Shown here piece after piece: positions 34,399 to 42,364 of a DNA stretch of 64,000 bases. Below the pieces are notes generated by a model. It had not been told where the DNA came from, searched no databases, and saw only the letters and a list, made by a program, of their open reading frames with translations. The position numbers and the translations under genes were made by a program. Source of the DNA: Aquirufa aurantiipilula (GTDB taxonomy: Bacteria > Bacteroidota > Bacteroidia > Cytophagales > Spirosomataceae); NCBI RefSeq assembly GCF_019923745.1, contig NZ_JAANOG010000006.1:66716-130715 (forward strand), read 5' to 3'. Within the stretch, counting starts at the first letter, position 1, and every line of letters starts with the position of its first letter.

Positions 34399-36660
34399 AT
34401 GCCAACTTCCCCTAAGGAACAACGTTTTTTGGCTAGTTTACAAAAAGACATCCTAGAGTTTTTTGAATTGAACGACTATCGTTCTTATTCGATTAACCAA
34501 ATTCATAAGGCTTTTGCCATTCGTGACCGTAAAACCAAAGAGCTATATGCTGATTTGGTACAAAAGCTTGTTATAGAAAATCGTTTGATCCGTCAATCGG
34601 ATGGTAATTACCGTTTCGATAATGAATCATTTCAAATTGAAGGCCGCGTTGATCATGTCAATGCCCGTTTCGCTTTTGTTATTCCTGATGATGGAAGTAA
34701 AGATGTGTGGGTGGCTACGGCAGATTTGATGAATGCAAAAGATGGAGATCGTGTTCGCGTTCAAGCTAGAAGACCTTCAGAGAAAAAGAAAAACGACCGC
34801 CCAGAAGGTGAGGTTGTCGAGATTCTAGAAAGAAAATCATACGAAATCGTAGGAGTCATCCAAGTAACTCCACACTATTCATTCCTCATTCCAGATTCCA
34901 AAAAAATCTATGAGGATATATACATTCCAAAAACAGAGACATTACAAGCCAATCACTTAGACAAAGTGATCGTAGAGGTTACTAGATGGGGAACCCCTGG
35001 CAAAAAAGCGGAGGGAAGAGTTATCAAAATATTAGGTAAAGCGGGAGAAAATGAGACTGAAATGCACTCCATTTTGGCGGAATTTGGCTTGCCTTATGAG
35101 TTCCCAGAAATGGTTGAATTGGCCGCAGAAGCTATTTCTACAGAAATTACGAAAGAGGAAATCAAAAAAAGAAAGGATCTTCGTAAGATCCTAAGTTTTA
35201 CCATTGACCCCAAAGATGCCAAAGACTTTGATGATGCAATTAGTTATCAAAAATTGGCTAATGGTAATACAGAAATCGGTGTTCACATTGCTGATGTTTC
35301 CCACTATGTAAAACCGGGAAGTATTTTGGATCAAGAAGCATTTCGAAGAGCAACCTCTGTTTATTTGGTAGACCGAGTAGTACCTATGCTGCCTGAAAAA
35401 CTATCCAATGGTTTATGCTCTTTGAGGCCCAACGAAGACAAATTAACGTTCTCCACCCTTTTGGAGTTTGACCCCAATGGCATAATCGTGAAAGAGTGGT
35501 TCGGTAGAACAGTCATTCATTCTGATCGTAGATTTGCTTACGAAGAAGCACAAGTATTAATTGAAAATGATGGGGAGGAAATCGATGCTTATGAACCTGT
35601 CATCAAAGATTTGAATCGTATCGCCAAAAAACTGCGTGATTTCAGATTCAAGCATGGTTCGGTCAATTTTGAAACAGTTGAAGTAAAATTTGAACTAGAT
35701 GAAAATGGCACTCCTCTGGCAGTATTTCCAAGAGAGCGAAAGGATGCCCATAAGTTAATCGAGGAATTCATGTTGATGGCCAATAAAAAAGTGGCTGAAT
35801 ACGTGCATGAATTGAAAAAAACGGAACCACGCAATACGATGGTTTACCGAGTTCACGAAGCTCCAGACCCAGAAAAATTACGTGTTTTTTCAGCTTTTGC
35901 TAAGAAATTTGGGTATCAAGTATCAACCGAGCCTAAGCAAGTTTCTCAGTCATTCAATGCCCTAATGGAAAATGTAGAGGGCAAAGCAGAAGAACATGTA
36001 TTACAAAGTTTAGCGGTAAGAACCATGTCAAAAGCTCGTTACAGTACAGATGCAGTCGGACACTTTGGCTTAGCATTCCCTTTTTACTCACACTTTACTA
36101 GTCCGATTCGTCGCTATCCTGATGTCATGACACATCGATTATTGCAACTTTACTTGGACAAAGGCGCTTCCCCTGAAAGGGCTCCTTTGGAAATTCAATG
36201 TAAGCATTGTTCGGATAGAGAAAAATTAGCTGCCGATGCTGAAAGAGCTTCTGTGAAGTACAAGCAAGTAGAGTACATGTCCTTGCATGAACCGCAAATT
36301 TTTGACGGAATCATTACAGGTGTCACTGAATTCGGAATCTTTGTGGAAATTGGTGAAACCTCTTGCGAAGGTTTAGTGAGAATGGTCGACTTAAACGACG
36401 ACTATTACGATTTAGACAAAGAGAATTACCGCATTATAGGTAAATCCAATGGTCGCGTTTTCTCTTTTGGAGATGCAGTAAAAGTGAAAGTTCGGGATAC
36501 GAATTTGGCTAAAAGAACGATTGACCTAGAGTTAATTGGCATGAAATCGGGCGGTGACCGTTTTGGGAATAACCGTATTCGACGCAGAGAAGGTAGACCC
36601 GCCAACGTGATTCCAAGAGGCAAAGATCGCAGAAATAATATTGGTCGAAAAAGAAGGTAG
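34399..36660 (+). CDS. rnr: Ribonuclease R
   Basis: 753 residues. Order: N-terminal helical/winged-helix region (1-70), cold-shock domains (about 75-225), RNB catalytic domain with DPKDAKDFDDAI (catalytic Asp residues) and FYSHFTSPIRRYPD, then an S1 domain (FDGIITGVTEFGIFVEIGE) and a basic Arg/Lys-rich tail (RFGNNRIRRREGRP). It degrades structured RNA 3'-5' with trans-translation and stress roles. The gene ends inside a tetranucleotide repeat, so the C-terminal few codons lie next to slippage-prone DNA. Confidence 0.96.
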   Translation: MPTSPKEQRFLASLQKDILEFFELNDYRSYSINQIHKAFAIRDRKTKELYADLVQKLVIENRLIRQSDGNYRFDNESFQIEGRVDHVNARFAFVIPDDGSKDVWVATADLMNAKDGDRVRVQARRPSEKKKNDRPEGEVVEILERKSYEIVGVIQVTPHYSFLIPDSKKIYEDIYIPKTETLQANHLDKVIVEVTRWGTPGKKAEGRVIKILGKAGENETEMHSILAEFGLPYEFPEMVELAAEAISTEITKEEIKKRKDLRKILSFTIDPKDAKDFDDAISYQKLANGNTEIGVHIADVSHYVKPGSILDQEAFRRATSVYLVDRVVPMLPEKLSNGLCSLRPNEDKLTFSTLLEFDPNGIIVKEWFGRTVIHSDRRFAYEEAQVLIENDGEEIDAYEPVIKDLNRIAKKLRDFRFKHGSVNFETVEVKFELDENGTPLAVFPRERKDAHKLIEEFMLMANKKVAEYVHELKKTEPRNTMVYRVHEAPDPEKLRVFSAFAKKFGYQVSTEPKQVSQSFNALMENVEGKAEEHVLQSLAVRTMSKARYSTDAVGHFGLAFPFYSHFTSPIRRYPDVMTHRLLQLYLDKGASPERAPLEIQCKHCSDREKLAADAERASVKYKQVEYMSLHEPQIFDGIITGVTEFGIFVEIGETSCEGLVRMVDLNDDYYDLDKENYRIIGKSNGRVFSFGDAVKVKVRDTNLAKRTIDLELIGMKSGGDRFGNNRIRRREGRPANVIPRGKDRRNNIGRKRR

Positions 36661-36687
36661 GTAAGTAAGTAGGTAGGTGGGTAGGTA
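36655..36687. repeat. GTAG/GTAA tetranucleotide tract at the rnr 3' end
   Basis: Imperfect GTAG/GTAA/GTGG tetramer repeats run across the rnr stop codon and up to the neighbouring palindrome. Length is likely to vary by slippage. Confidence 0.7.
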
Positions 36688-36720
36688 AGATTTGTCAACT
36701 TTTAAAAAGTTGACAAATCT
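36688..36720. repeat. Dispersed palindrome, family AGATTTGTCAACTTTT (copy 2)
   Basis: Perfect 16-1-16 palindrome identical to the copy at 16455 except for the central base, between convergent rnr and aldo/keto reductase genes. It is followed by two tandem AATTGACAAATCT-like half-units up to about 36740, showing partial duplication of an arm. Confidence 0.88.
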
Positions 36721-36821
36721 AATTGACAAATCTAATTGACTCTAATTGAATACATCTTTCAACAAGCTGCTTACTAAGCTAAGCAGAAAATGAATGAAAA
36801 AGCTTCCAACAAATTGATAAT

Positions 36822-37727
36822 TTAATCATGTACCACTGGCGAAGGACGCGTAGTATGGTATAATTCATACCAATCTTGGTGATCCAATTTGACGCTAAAG
36901 GAATTCACAATATTGCGAATACGCTTCTCTTCCAAAGTACCAATCAAAGGCAAAGCCCCCAATTTGACAATCCAGGCTACCGCAATGGATTCAATATTGC
37001 TTTCATACTTCTCTGCCATTTCTACCAACTTCTTACGCACCTTCAAGGCTAACTCGTCTGTTCCATGTTCTATGCGCCCCCCAGCTAATGGAGACACCGC
37101 CAATGGACGCATGTATTTTTGCTTCACATAATCCAATGCACCATTGTCCAGCGCAGAAGTATTCAATAAGTTTAAATCAATGTGGTTTGAAACCACAGGA
37201 ATAGATAAAAACGACTCCAATAATTGGTGCTGATACACCGAGAAATTTGAAACACCGATATTCTTCACCTTGCCTGAGCTTTTTAACTTCTCCAAAGCTA
37301 AAACCGTACTTTCTAAATCCGAAAGTGGGTCTAATTGATCTAATAAAAAAACATCCAAATAATCCGTCTGCAAATTTCTCAACGAGTTTTCTACGCTCGT
37401 CGTGATGTGCTGAGCCGAACTATCCACATGTCTCACTCGAATCTCTGGCTTAGATGGATCTGGTATATTAACTCCGCATTTGGAAAACAACACCACATCA
37501 CTGCGTTTAAACGATTTATTGGCAAGCACCTTTCCAAAAAGACTTTCGCAGCTATAGTTTCCATAACGATCTGCATGGTCAAAAGTGTTAATGCCAAGCT
37601 CCAAACACAAATGAACAATTTGGTCCATGTCTTTTAAACTGTTGGCACTTTCCTTTTCCCATCTCCAAAAACCATAAATAGCTGGAGATACTTTTGGGCC
37701 GGCGTCACTCAAATAAATCTTTTCCAT
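36822..37727 (-). CDS. Aldo/keto reductase
   Basis: 301 residues, TIM-barrel NAD(P)H-dependent reductase. Catalytic tetrad region FDHADRYGNYSCE (Asp/Tyr), Lys in VVLFSKCGV, His in HVDSSAQHI, and FLLDQLDPL; NIGVSNFS and SPLAGGRIEHG match the YdhF-like AKR group. Substrate is probably a small carbonyl or sugar aldehyde; not further resolvable. Four bases after the GmhB-like gene, so they may be cotranscribed. Confidence 0.9.
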   Translation of the reverse strand: MEKIYLSDAGPKVSPAIYGFWRWEKESANSLKDMDQIVHLCLELGINTFDHADRYGNYSCESLFGKVLANKSFKRSDVVLFSKCGVNIPDPSKPEIRVRHVDSSAQHITTSVENSLRNLQTDYLDVFLLDQLDPLSDLESTVLALEKLKSSGKVKNIGVSNFSVYQHQLLESFLSIPVVSNHIDLNLLNTSALDNGALDYVKQKYMRPLAVSPLAGGRIEHGTDELALKVRKKLVEMAEKYESNIESIAVAWIVKLGALPLIGTLEEKRIRNIVNSFSVKLDHQDWYELYHTTRPSPVVHD

Positions 37728-37731
37728 ATTT

Positions 37732-38244
37732 CTACGATAATATAATGTTAGATGCTGCTAATAAATCTTTCACTAAAAATGTTGCTTGCGTTGGCGTTCC
37801 TTCTTCCGCAATTCGAATAGTCCGAAGTCCTGCCCTAGTGCCTGCTAATATATCCCGTTCATGATCTCCTACCATAAATGATTGGGATATGTCCACCTCA
37901 TACTTAGCCGCAGCTTTCTCAATTAATAAAGAACCAGGCTTCCTTGTCAAGGAAGCACTATCATGCAATTCATGGTAAGGACAATAATACAAATCATCCA
38001 ATGCGCCTCCACATGCCTCCTGTATCGCATCATGAATAATCTGCACATCTTTCCTCTCGTAAATACCTTTGGCAATACCACTTTGATTCGTAATAACGAT
38101 CAACAAATAGCCCGCTTCTTTCAATGCTCTCAAAGCCTCCACAACCCCCTCCGGAATAATAAAATGACCAAGATGGTATACGTAATCAACACGGTCTACA
38201 TTCAGCACGCCATCCCGATCCAAAAAAACACATTTATGACTCAT
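37732..38244 (-). CDS. gmhB: HAD-IIIA phosphatase, GmhB-like, without the zinc cysteines
   Basis: 170 residues. HAD motifs: FLDRDGVLN (Asp nucleophile and second Asp), VITNQSGIAKG, and FMVGDHERDI. These are the hallmark of D-glycero-D-manno-heptose-1,7-bisphosphate phosphatase and histidinol phosphatase relatives. GmhB has a C-P-x-H...C-x-C-R-K-P zinc loop; here it is YYCPYHELHDSASLTRKPG, keeping C-P-Y-H and R-K-P but lacking both later Cys. The role in heptose synthesis is therefore likely but should be checked. Two bases after the small membrane protein gene. Confidence 0.75.
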   Translation of the reverse strand: MSHKCVFLDRDGVLNVDRVDYVYHLGHFIIPEGVVEALRALKEAGYLLIVITNQSGIAKGIYERKDVQIIHDAIQEACGGALDDLYYCPYHELHDSASLTRKPGSLLIEKAAAKYEVDISQSFMVGDHERDILAGTRAGLRTIRIAEEGTPTQATFLVKDLLAASNIILS

Positions 38245-38245
38245 A

Positions 38246-38683
38246 TTACGCTAAACGACTCCAAGGAATACGACTTAAAATCAAAAGCAAAGCAATACCA
38301 AATAACAACCAAGCATTCTTGTGCTTTTGTGCATCAGCAATCGCTTTCTTGTTTTTTGAATAAGCCACTGTTACCAAAATAGCAGCTATGATATTCACGG
38401 TGATATGCTCCACAGCAATCAATCTAACCGCTGGATCTTTCATCGCAGCACCAAAATCAGCAAAAGCAGCTTGTGTCACTGGACTAAAAACAAAATACAA
38501 TAACAAGCCAATCAATAGCTGAGTATGCACAGAAATCAAGAAAAATAAGCCTGATTTTCTGTCGGATTCTGTAAATGGAGATCCTGATTGTGCCCCTTTA
38601 AAACCTCGGTAAATGGCTAAAATTCCAAGTATCAGAACAAGCCAACGTAAATACGAGTGTACATTCAATAAAATAGCATACAT
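38246..38683 (-). CDS. Four-helix membrane protein, unknown function
   Basis: 145 residues with four hydrophobic segments (about 10-25, 47-65, 90-108, 121-138) and conserved-looking His residues (NVHSYLRWLV, SVHTQLLIG, AVEHITVNI). Three histidines spread on three helices suggest heme or metal binding as in cytochrome b561-like proteins; such genes in Bacteroidota are often labelled cytochrome B, but I cannot confirm it. It begins a three-gene minus-strand run with gmhB-like and aldo/keto reductase genes. Confidence 0.65.
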   Translation of the reverse strand: MYAILLNVHSYLRWLVLILGILAIYRGFKGAQSGSPFTESDRKSGLFFLISVHTQLLIGLLLYFVFSPVTQAAFADFGAAMKDPAVRLIAVEHITVNIIAAILVTVAYSKNKKAIADAQKHKNAWLLFGIALLLILSRIPWSRLA

Positions 38684-38766
38684 AATGTGGTAGTTTTAGT
38701 TATTTACAAAGATACAAATTCCCTTAAGATGCCCGACCGCTTTCAAATTAATCCTTGAATTTTCTT

Positions 38767-38774
38767 TACCTTTG
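38767..38774 (+). promoter_or_regulatory. -7 element TACCTTTG before DUF983
   Basis: Perfect TANNTTTG match, 19 bases before ATG 38794. A T-rich TTTC lies near the -33 distance. Its position downstream of the alternative TTG start at 38755 is the reason I reject that start. Confidence 0.65.
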
Positions 38775-38793
38775 TCCCTTTAAAACAGAATAT

Positions 38794-39192
38794 ATGTCAG
38801 ATCCATCCAAATTAGCCGCCGTTGTTAAGGCGCGCTGCCCTCAATGCCATGAAGGCAGAATTTTTACTCATAAGTGGTGGAATTTACTGAAGTTTAGCGA
38901 AATGCACGAGCATTGTCCATCTTGTGGATTACGCTATGAGGTTGAACCCGGATTCTTCTTTGGTGCTATGTACATTTCTTATGCCTTTACCGTAGGCATC
39001 ATGATCGTTGGAGGCATCATCATCTACAATTTCTTTGGTGATCCTTCCGCTGAGGGTTATATCATTCCAATTACCTTAGTTTCTTTACTCATGGTCCCAT
39101 TCAACTTCCGAATGGCGCGTGTCCTTTTCATACACCTGTTTTCTATGGTAAAATATAAAAGTGACGCTGCTGGTACAGCATCTACTAAATAA
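38794..39192 (+). CDS. DUF983 zinc-ribbon membrane protein
   Basis: 132 residues from ATG 38794 (MSDPSKLAAVV). Two C-x-x-C knuckles in the N-terminal cytoplasmic part (RCPQCHEG and HCPSCGLR) precede two membrane helices (about 60-80 and 90-110), the DUF983 layout. Function unknown; a role in cytochrome-oxidase or envelope biogenesis has been suggested for other members. Stop codon overlaps the LptG-like start (TAATG). Confidence 0.85.
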   Translation: MSDPSKLAAVVKARCPQCHEGRIFTHKWWNLLKFSEMHEHCPSCGLRYEVEPGFFFGAMYISYAFTVGIMIVGGIIIYNFFGDPSAEGYIIPITLVSLLMVPFNFRMARVLFIHLFSMVKYKSDAAGTASTK

Positions 39193-40268
39193 TGAAAATA
39201 CTGGATCTCTACATTCTGAAAAAATTTCTGAAAACGTATGTTTTCGCTGTTTTTTTAATTGTATTGATTGTCATGGTGATTGACTACACAGAAAAAATCG
39301 ATGATTTTATCCGTAAGCAAGCTCCCTTGAATGAGATCCTTTTTGATTATTACTTGAATTTTATCCCCTATTGGGCTAACTACATTAGTCCCTTAATGGT
39401 ATTTATTGCTACGGTTTTCTTTACCGCTAACCTAGCGGCCAAAACCGAAATCATTGCCATACTAAGTTCTGGTGTTAGTTTCACGCGTCTTATGAGACCC
39501 TATTTAATTGGGTCAAGTATTGTGGCTATTGGAACCTTCATCATGATTGGTTGGATTGTTCCCAATGCCAATAAAATTCGAGTACCTTTTGAGCATAGAT
39601 ACATCAACAATACCTATTTCTTTGATAAGCGGGATGTTCACATCAAAATTGCTCCAGAGATTTATGCCTACATTGAAAGTTACGACAATAGTACCAATAC
39701 CGGCTATCGTTTCAGTTTAGAACGTATTTCCAATAATGAGATCAAAGAAAAATTAATGTCTGACCACATTACTTGGGATTCTGTTCGCAAGAAATGGACG
39801 ATTCACGATTATCGAATCCGAACTTTGGTAGGCAAAAAACCAGGTATTGTTTTTGGTTCAAAAATCGATACTACACTCAACCTATATCCCAAAGACTTTC
39901 AGAATAAGCACCTTTTGCACGAGACTTTTACGCTTCCTGAATTGGAAAGACATATTCAACTTGTTCGTTCACGAGGAGCCGATGGTATCGAAATTTTCTT
40001 AATTGAAAAATACTTACGCTTTGCGAATCCCTTTTCAGTCATCATCCTCACCATCATTGGCTTTTTAGTTTCTGCACGAAAATCTCGTGGTGGCGTCGGT
40101 TTTCAAATTGCTTTAGGTTTCTCATTGGCCTTCGTCTATATCCTTTTCTTCATGATGAGTAAAGGTATTGCCGAAGGCGGGGGCATGCCTCCACTTTTAG
40201 CCGTTTGGTTACCCAACATTATTTTTGGTGGCATTGGTATTGGTCTCTATTATACCCTTCCTAGATAA
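39192..40268 (+). CDS. LptF/LptG-family permease
   Basis: 358 residues. Six membrane helices in the 3+3 arrangement (about 10-30, 58-80, 100-125, then 275-355) around a periplasmic beta-jellyroll domain of about 140 residues, as in LptF/LptG. N terminus KILDLYILKKFLKTYVFAVF is typical. It would extract lipopolysaccharide from the inner membrane together with a partner LptF and the LptB ATPase, neither of which is in this window. Overlaps neighbours by one base on both sides, so translation is coupled. Confidence 0.9.
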   Translation: MKILDLYILKKFLKTYVFAVFLIVLIVMVIDYTEKIDDFIRKQAPLNEILFDYYLNFIPYWANYISPLMVFIATVFFTANLAAKTEIIAILSSGVSFTRLMRPYLIGSSIVAIGTFIMIGWIVPNANKIRVPFEHRYINNTYFFDKRDVHIKIAPEIYAYIESYDNSTNTGYRFSLERISNNEIKEKLMSDHITWDSVRKKWTIHDYRIRTLVGKKPGIVFGSKIDTTLNLYPKDFQNKHLLHETFTLPELERHIQLVRSRGADGIEIFLIEKYLRFANPFSVIILTIIGFLVSARKSRGGVGFQIALGFSLAFVYILFFMMSKGIAEGGGMPPLLAVWLPNIIFGGIGIGLYYTLPR

Positions 40269-41152
40269 TGAGACAGGCCCCACGATTTATTGACTATCTG
40301 AAGATTCACTTCATTGTAGTCTTATATGCCTTTACCGCCATTCTTGGTAATGCTACCCAAGCAAATGCCCTCAGCATCGTATTTTTTCGATGTGTTATTA
40401 GTTCTATCTTTTTGCTGGCCATCCTGCGTATTCAACAAGTCAGTTTTCAAGTACCTAAGAAAATCCTGTATCAATGGATTTTAAACGGCCTTTTCATTGC
40501 GCTACATTGGCTCTTATTTTTTGGCGCTGCCAAAGTATCCACCGTAGCCATGTGTTTAGCTGGGTTATCAACCCAAACTTTTTGGACCAGCTTGTTGGAA
40601 CCATGGACCAAAAAAGAAAAAATCAAGCGGGTAGAAGTCTTTTTAGGGGTCTTAGTTATCATAGCTCTAATCATCATTTTTTCCGTAGAACAGGCTCAAG
40701 CATTGGGACTCCTCATGGGCATCGCCTCTGGTTTTTTTGGCGCACTTTTTTCCGTTATCAATGGAAAATATACCCACCAATATGACCCTCGTCTCATAAC
40801 AGTTTACGAAATGATTACCGCTGGCATAATCACAGGAATTGTATGGCTATATGGATTTTCTAGCCAAATGAATCACTTTATGCCTTTGGGCCTAGATTGG
40901 CTTTGGATCAGTATATTGGCTATTGTTTGTACAGTTTATGCTTACACAGAAACCATCCGCTTATACCGCGTATTCTCCGTTTTCTCTATTAACCTAGTGA
41001 TTACTCTGGAGCCCGTATATGGTATCTTATTAGCTGTTTTTATCTTTGGAAGCAAAGAAATTATGCATTCCGGATTTTATTGGGGAACAGCACTTTTGGT
41101 CATGACTGTTATGATTCATCCCTTCTTGATAAAATCAGGTAAAAAAGAGTAA
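40268..41152 (+). CDS. EamA/DMT-family transporter
   Basis: 294 residues, ten membrane segments formed by two EamA repeats of five (first repeat starts IHFIVVLYAFTAILGN, second after about 145). Drug/metabolite transporter superfamily; exports or imports an unknown small metabolite. Overlap with the LptG-like gene (TAATG) suggests a shared transcript with DUF983 and LptG. Confidence 0.88.
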   Translation: MRQAPRFIDYLKIHFIVVLYAFTAILGNATQANALSIVFFRCVISSIFLLAILRIQQVSFQVPKKILYQWILNGLFIALHWLLFFGAAKVSTVAMCLAGLSTQTFWTSLLEPWTKKEKIKRVEVFLGVLVIIALIIIFSVEQAQALGLLMGIASGFFGALFSVINGKYTHQYDPRLITVYEMITAGIITGIVWLYGFSSQMNHFMPLGLDWLWISILAIVCTVYAYTETIRLYRVFSVFSINLVITLEPVYGILLAVFIFGSKEIMHSGFYWGTALLVMTVMIHPFLIKSGKKE

Positions 41153-41229
41153 AAAAATTCGCATATTGCCTTTTAATAAAACGTGTGAAGCTGAATGCAT
41201 CACTCACATTATTCATTATACTATCTACT

Positions 41230-42342
41230 ATGAAAAAATTTAACGTTGCCATTGTCGGCCTAGGTTTTGGAGCCGAATTTATCCCCATTTATTTAAAGCA
41301 CCCTTTGGCTAATATGTATGCCATCTGCCAAAGAAACGAGGAAAAACTAAATTCAATTGGCGACGCGTATGGAATTGAAACTCGGTATACCGACTTTGAA
41401 AAACTACTTCAAGATCCCAATGTCGATGTAGTACATATCAACTCTCCTATCCATTTACATGCCCAACAAACTCTCCAAGCTTTATTAGCAGGTAAGCACG
41501 TAGCTTGTACCGTTCCTATGGCTACCACAGTAGAAGAGTGCAAAGCGATCGTAGAGGCTAGTCGTAAAATGGGCAAAAAATACATGATGATGGAAACGGT
41601 GGTTTACTCCCGTGAGTTTCTTTACATCAAAGAATTATATGAAAAAGGAGAACTAGGAAAGATTCAATTCTTGAAAGGTTCCCACCAACAAGACATGGAT
41701 GGATGGCCAGATTATTGGCCTGGCTTACCTCCTATGCATTATGCAACTCACTGCGTAGGACCTGTAGCAGGTTTACTTCGTTTAGAAGCAGAATATGTCT
41801 CTTGTTTTGGTTCTGGGACCATCCGTGAAGAGTTAATTCAACATTATAACTCGCCATTTGCAGTAGAGTCTGCCCATATCAAATTCCGTAATTCAGACCT
41901 GAGTGCCGTGGTTTACCGCTCACTTTTTGATGTGGCACGACAATACCGAGAAAGTTTTGAAGTTTATGGTTCTAAAAAAAGCGTGGAATGGCCTTTGATT
42001 GAAGGAGAAGAATTAGTCGTACATACAGCCAAAAAACCAGAACCAGAAATTCCAGAAAAAGTAGCAACCCCTGATTTTGCGCATTATTTGCCAGAAGAAA
42101 TTCAACGATTTACCACCAAAGGGGTTTACGACGAAAATGAAAATACCCACCTTTCCTTTACCCAAGGAGGAGGCCATGGCGGATCTCACCCGCATTTAGT
42201 CAATGAATTTTTACAAGCACTAGCTCAAGACCGTGATCCATTCCCAAATGCACCTCAGTCGGCCAACTGGACTTCTGTCGGCATTTTAGCACATGAATCT
42301 GCTCTTCAAGGTGGCAAAATCATTGAAATCCCTGAATTTTAA
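41230..42342 (+). CDS. Gfo/Idh/MocA family oxidoreductase
   Basis: 370 residues from ATG 41230 (MKKFNVAIVGLGFGAEF); an in-frame GTG 45 bases upstream is rejected. NAD(P) Rossmann motif VGLGFG, DVVHINSPIHLH, GKHVACTVPMATT with the EKP-like motif replaced by VPMAT, and the substrate side with THCVGP. The lysine of the classic E-K-P motif is absent, which occurs in some MocA subfamilies. It ends 22 bases before the ThuA/dehydrogenase gene, so both probably act on the same carbohydrate. Confidence 0.85.
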   Translation: MKKFNVAIVGLGFGAEFIPIYLKHPLANMYAICQRNEEKLNSIGDAYGIETRYTDFEKLLQDPNVDVVHINSPIHLHAQQTLQALLAGKHVACTVPMATTVEECKAIVEASRKMGKKYMMMETVVYSREFLYIKELYEKGELGKIQFLKGSHQQDMDGWPDYWPGLPPMHYATHCVGPVAGLLRLEAEYVSCFGSGTIREELIQHYNSPFAVESAHIKFRNSDLSAVVYRSLFDVARQYRESFEVYGSKKSVEWPLIEGEELVVHTAKKPEPEIPEKVATPDFAHYLPEEIQRFTTKGVYDENENTHLSFTQGGGHGGSHPHLVNEFLQALAQDRDPFPNAPQSANWTSVGILAHESALQGGKIIEIPEF

Positions 42343-42364
42343 TCCTTTCGAATAGGCAAAACAC

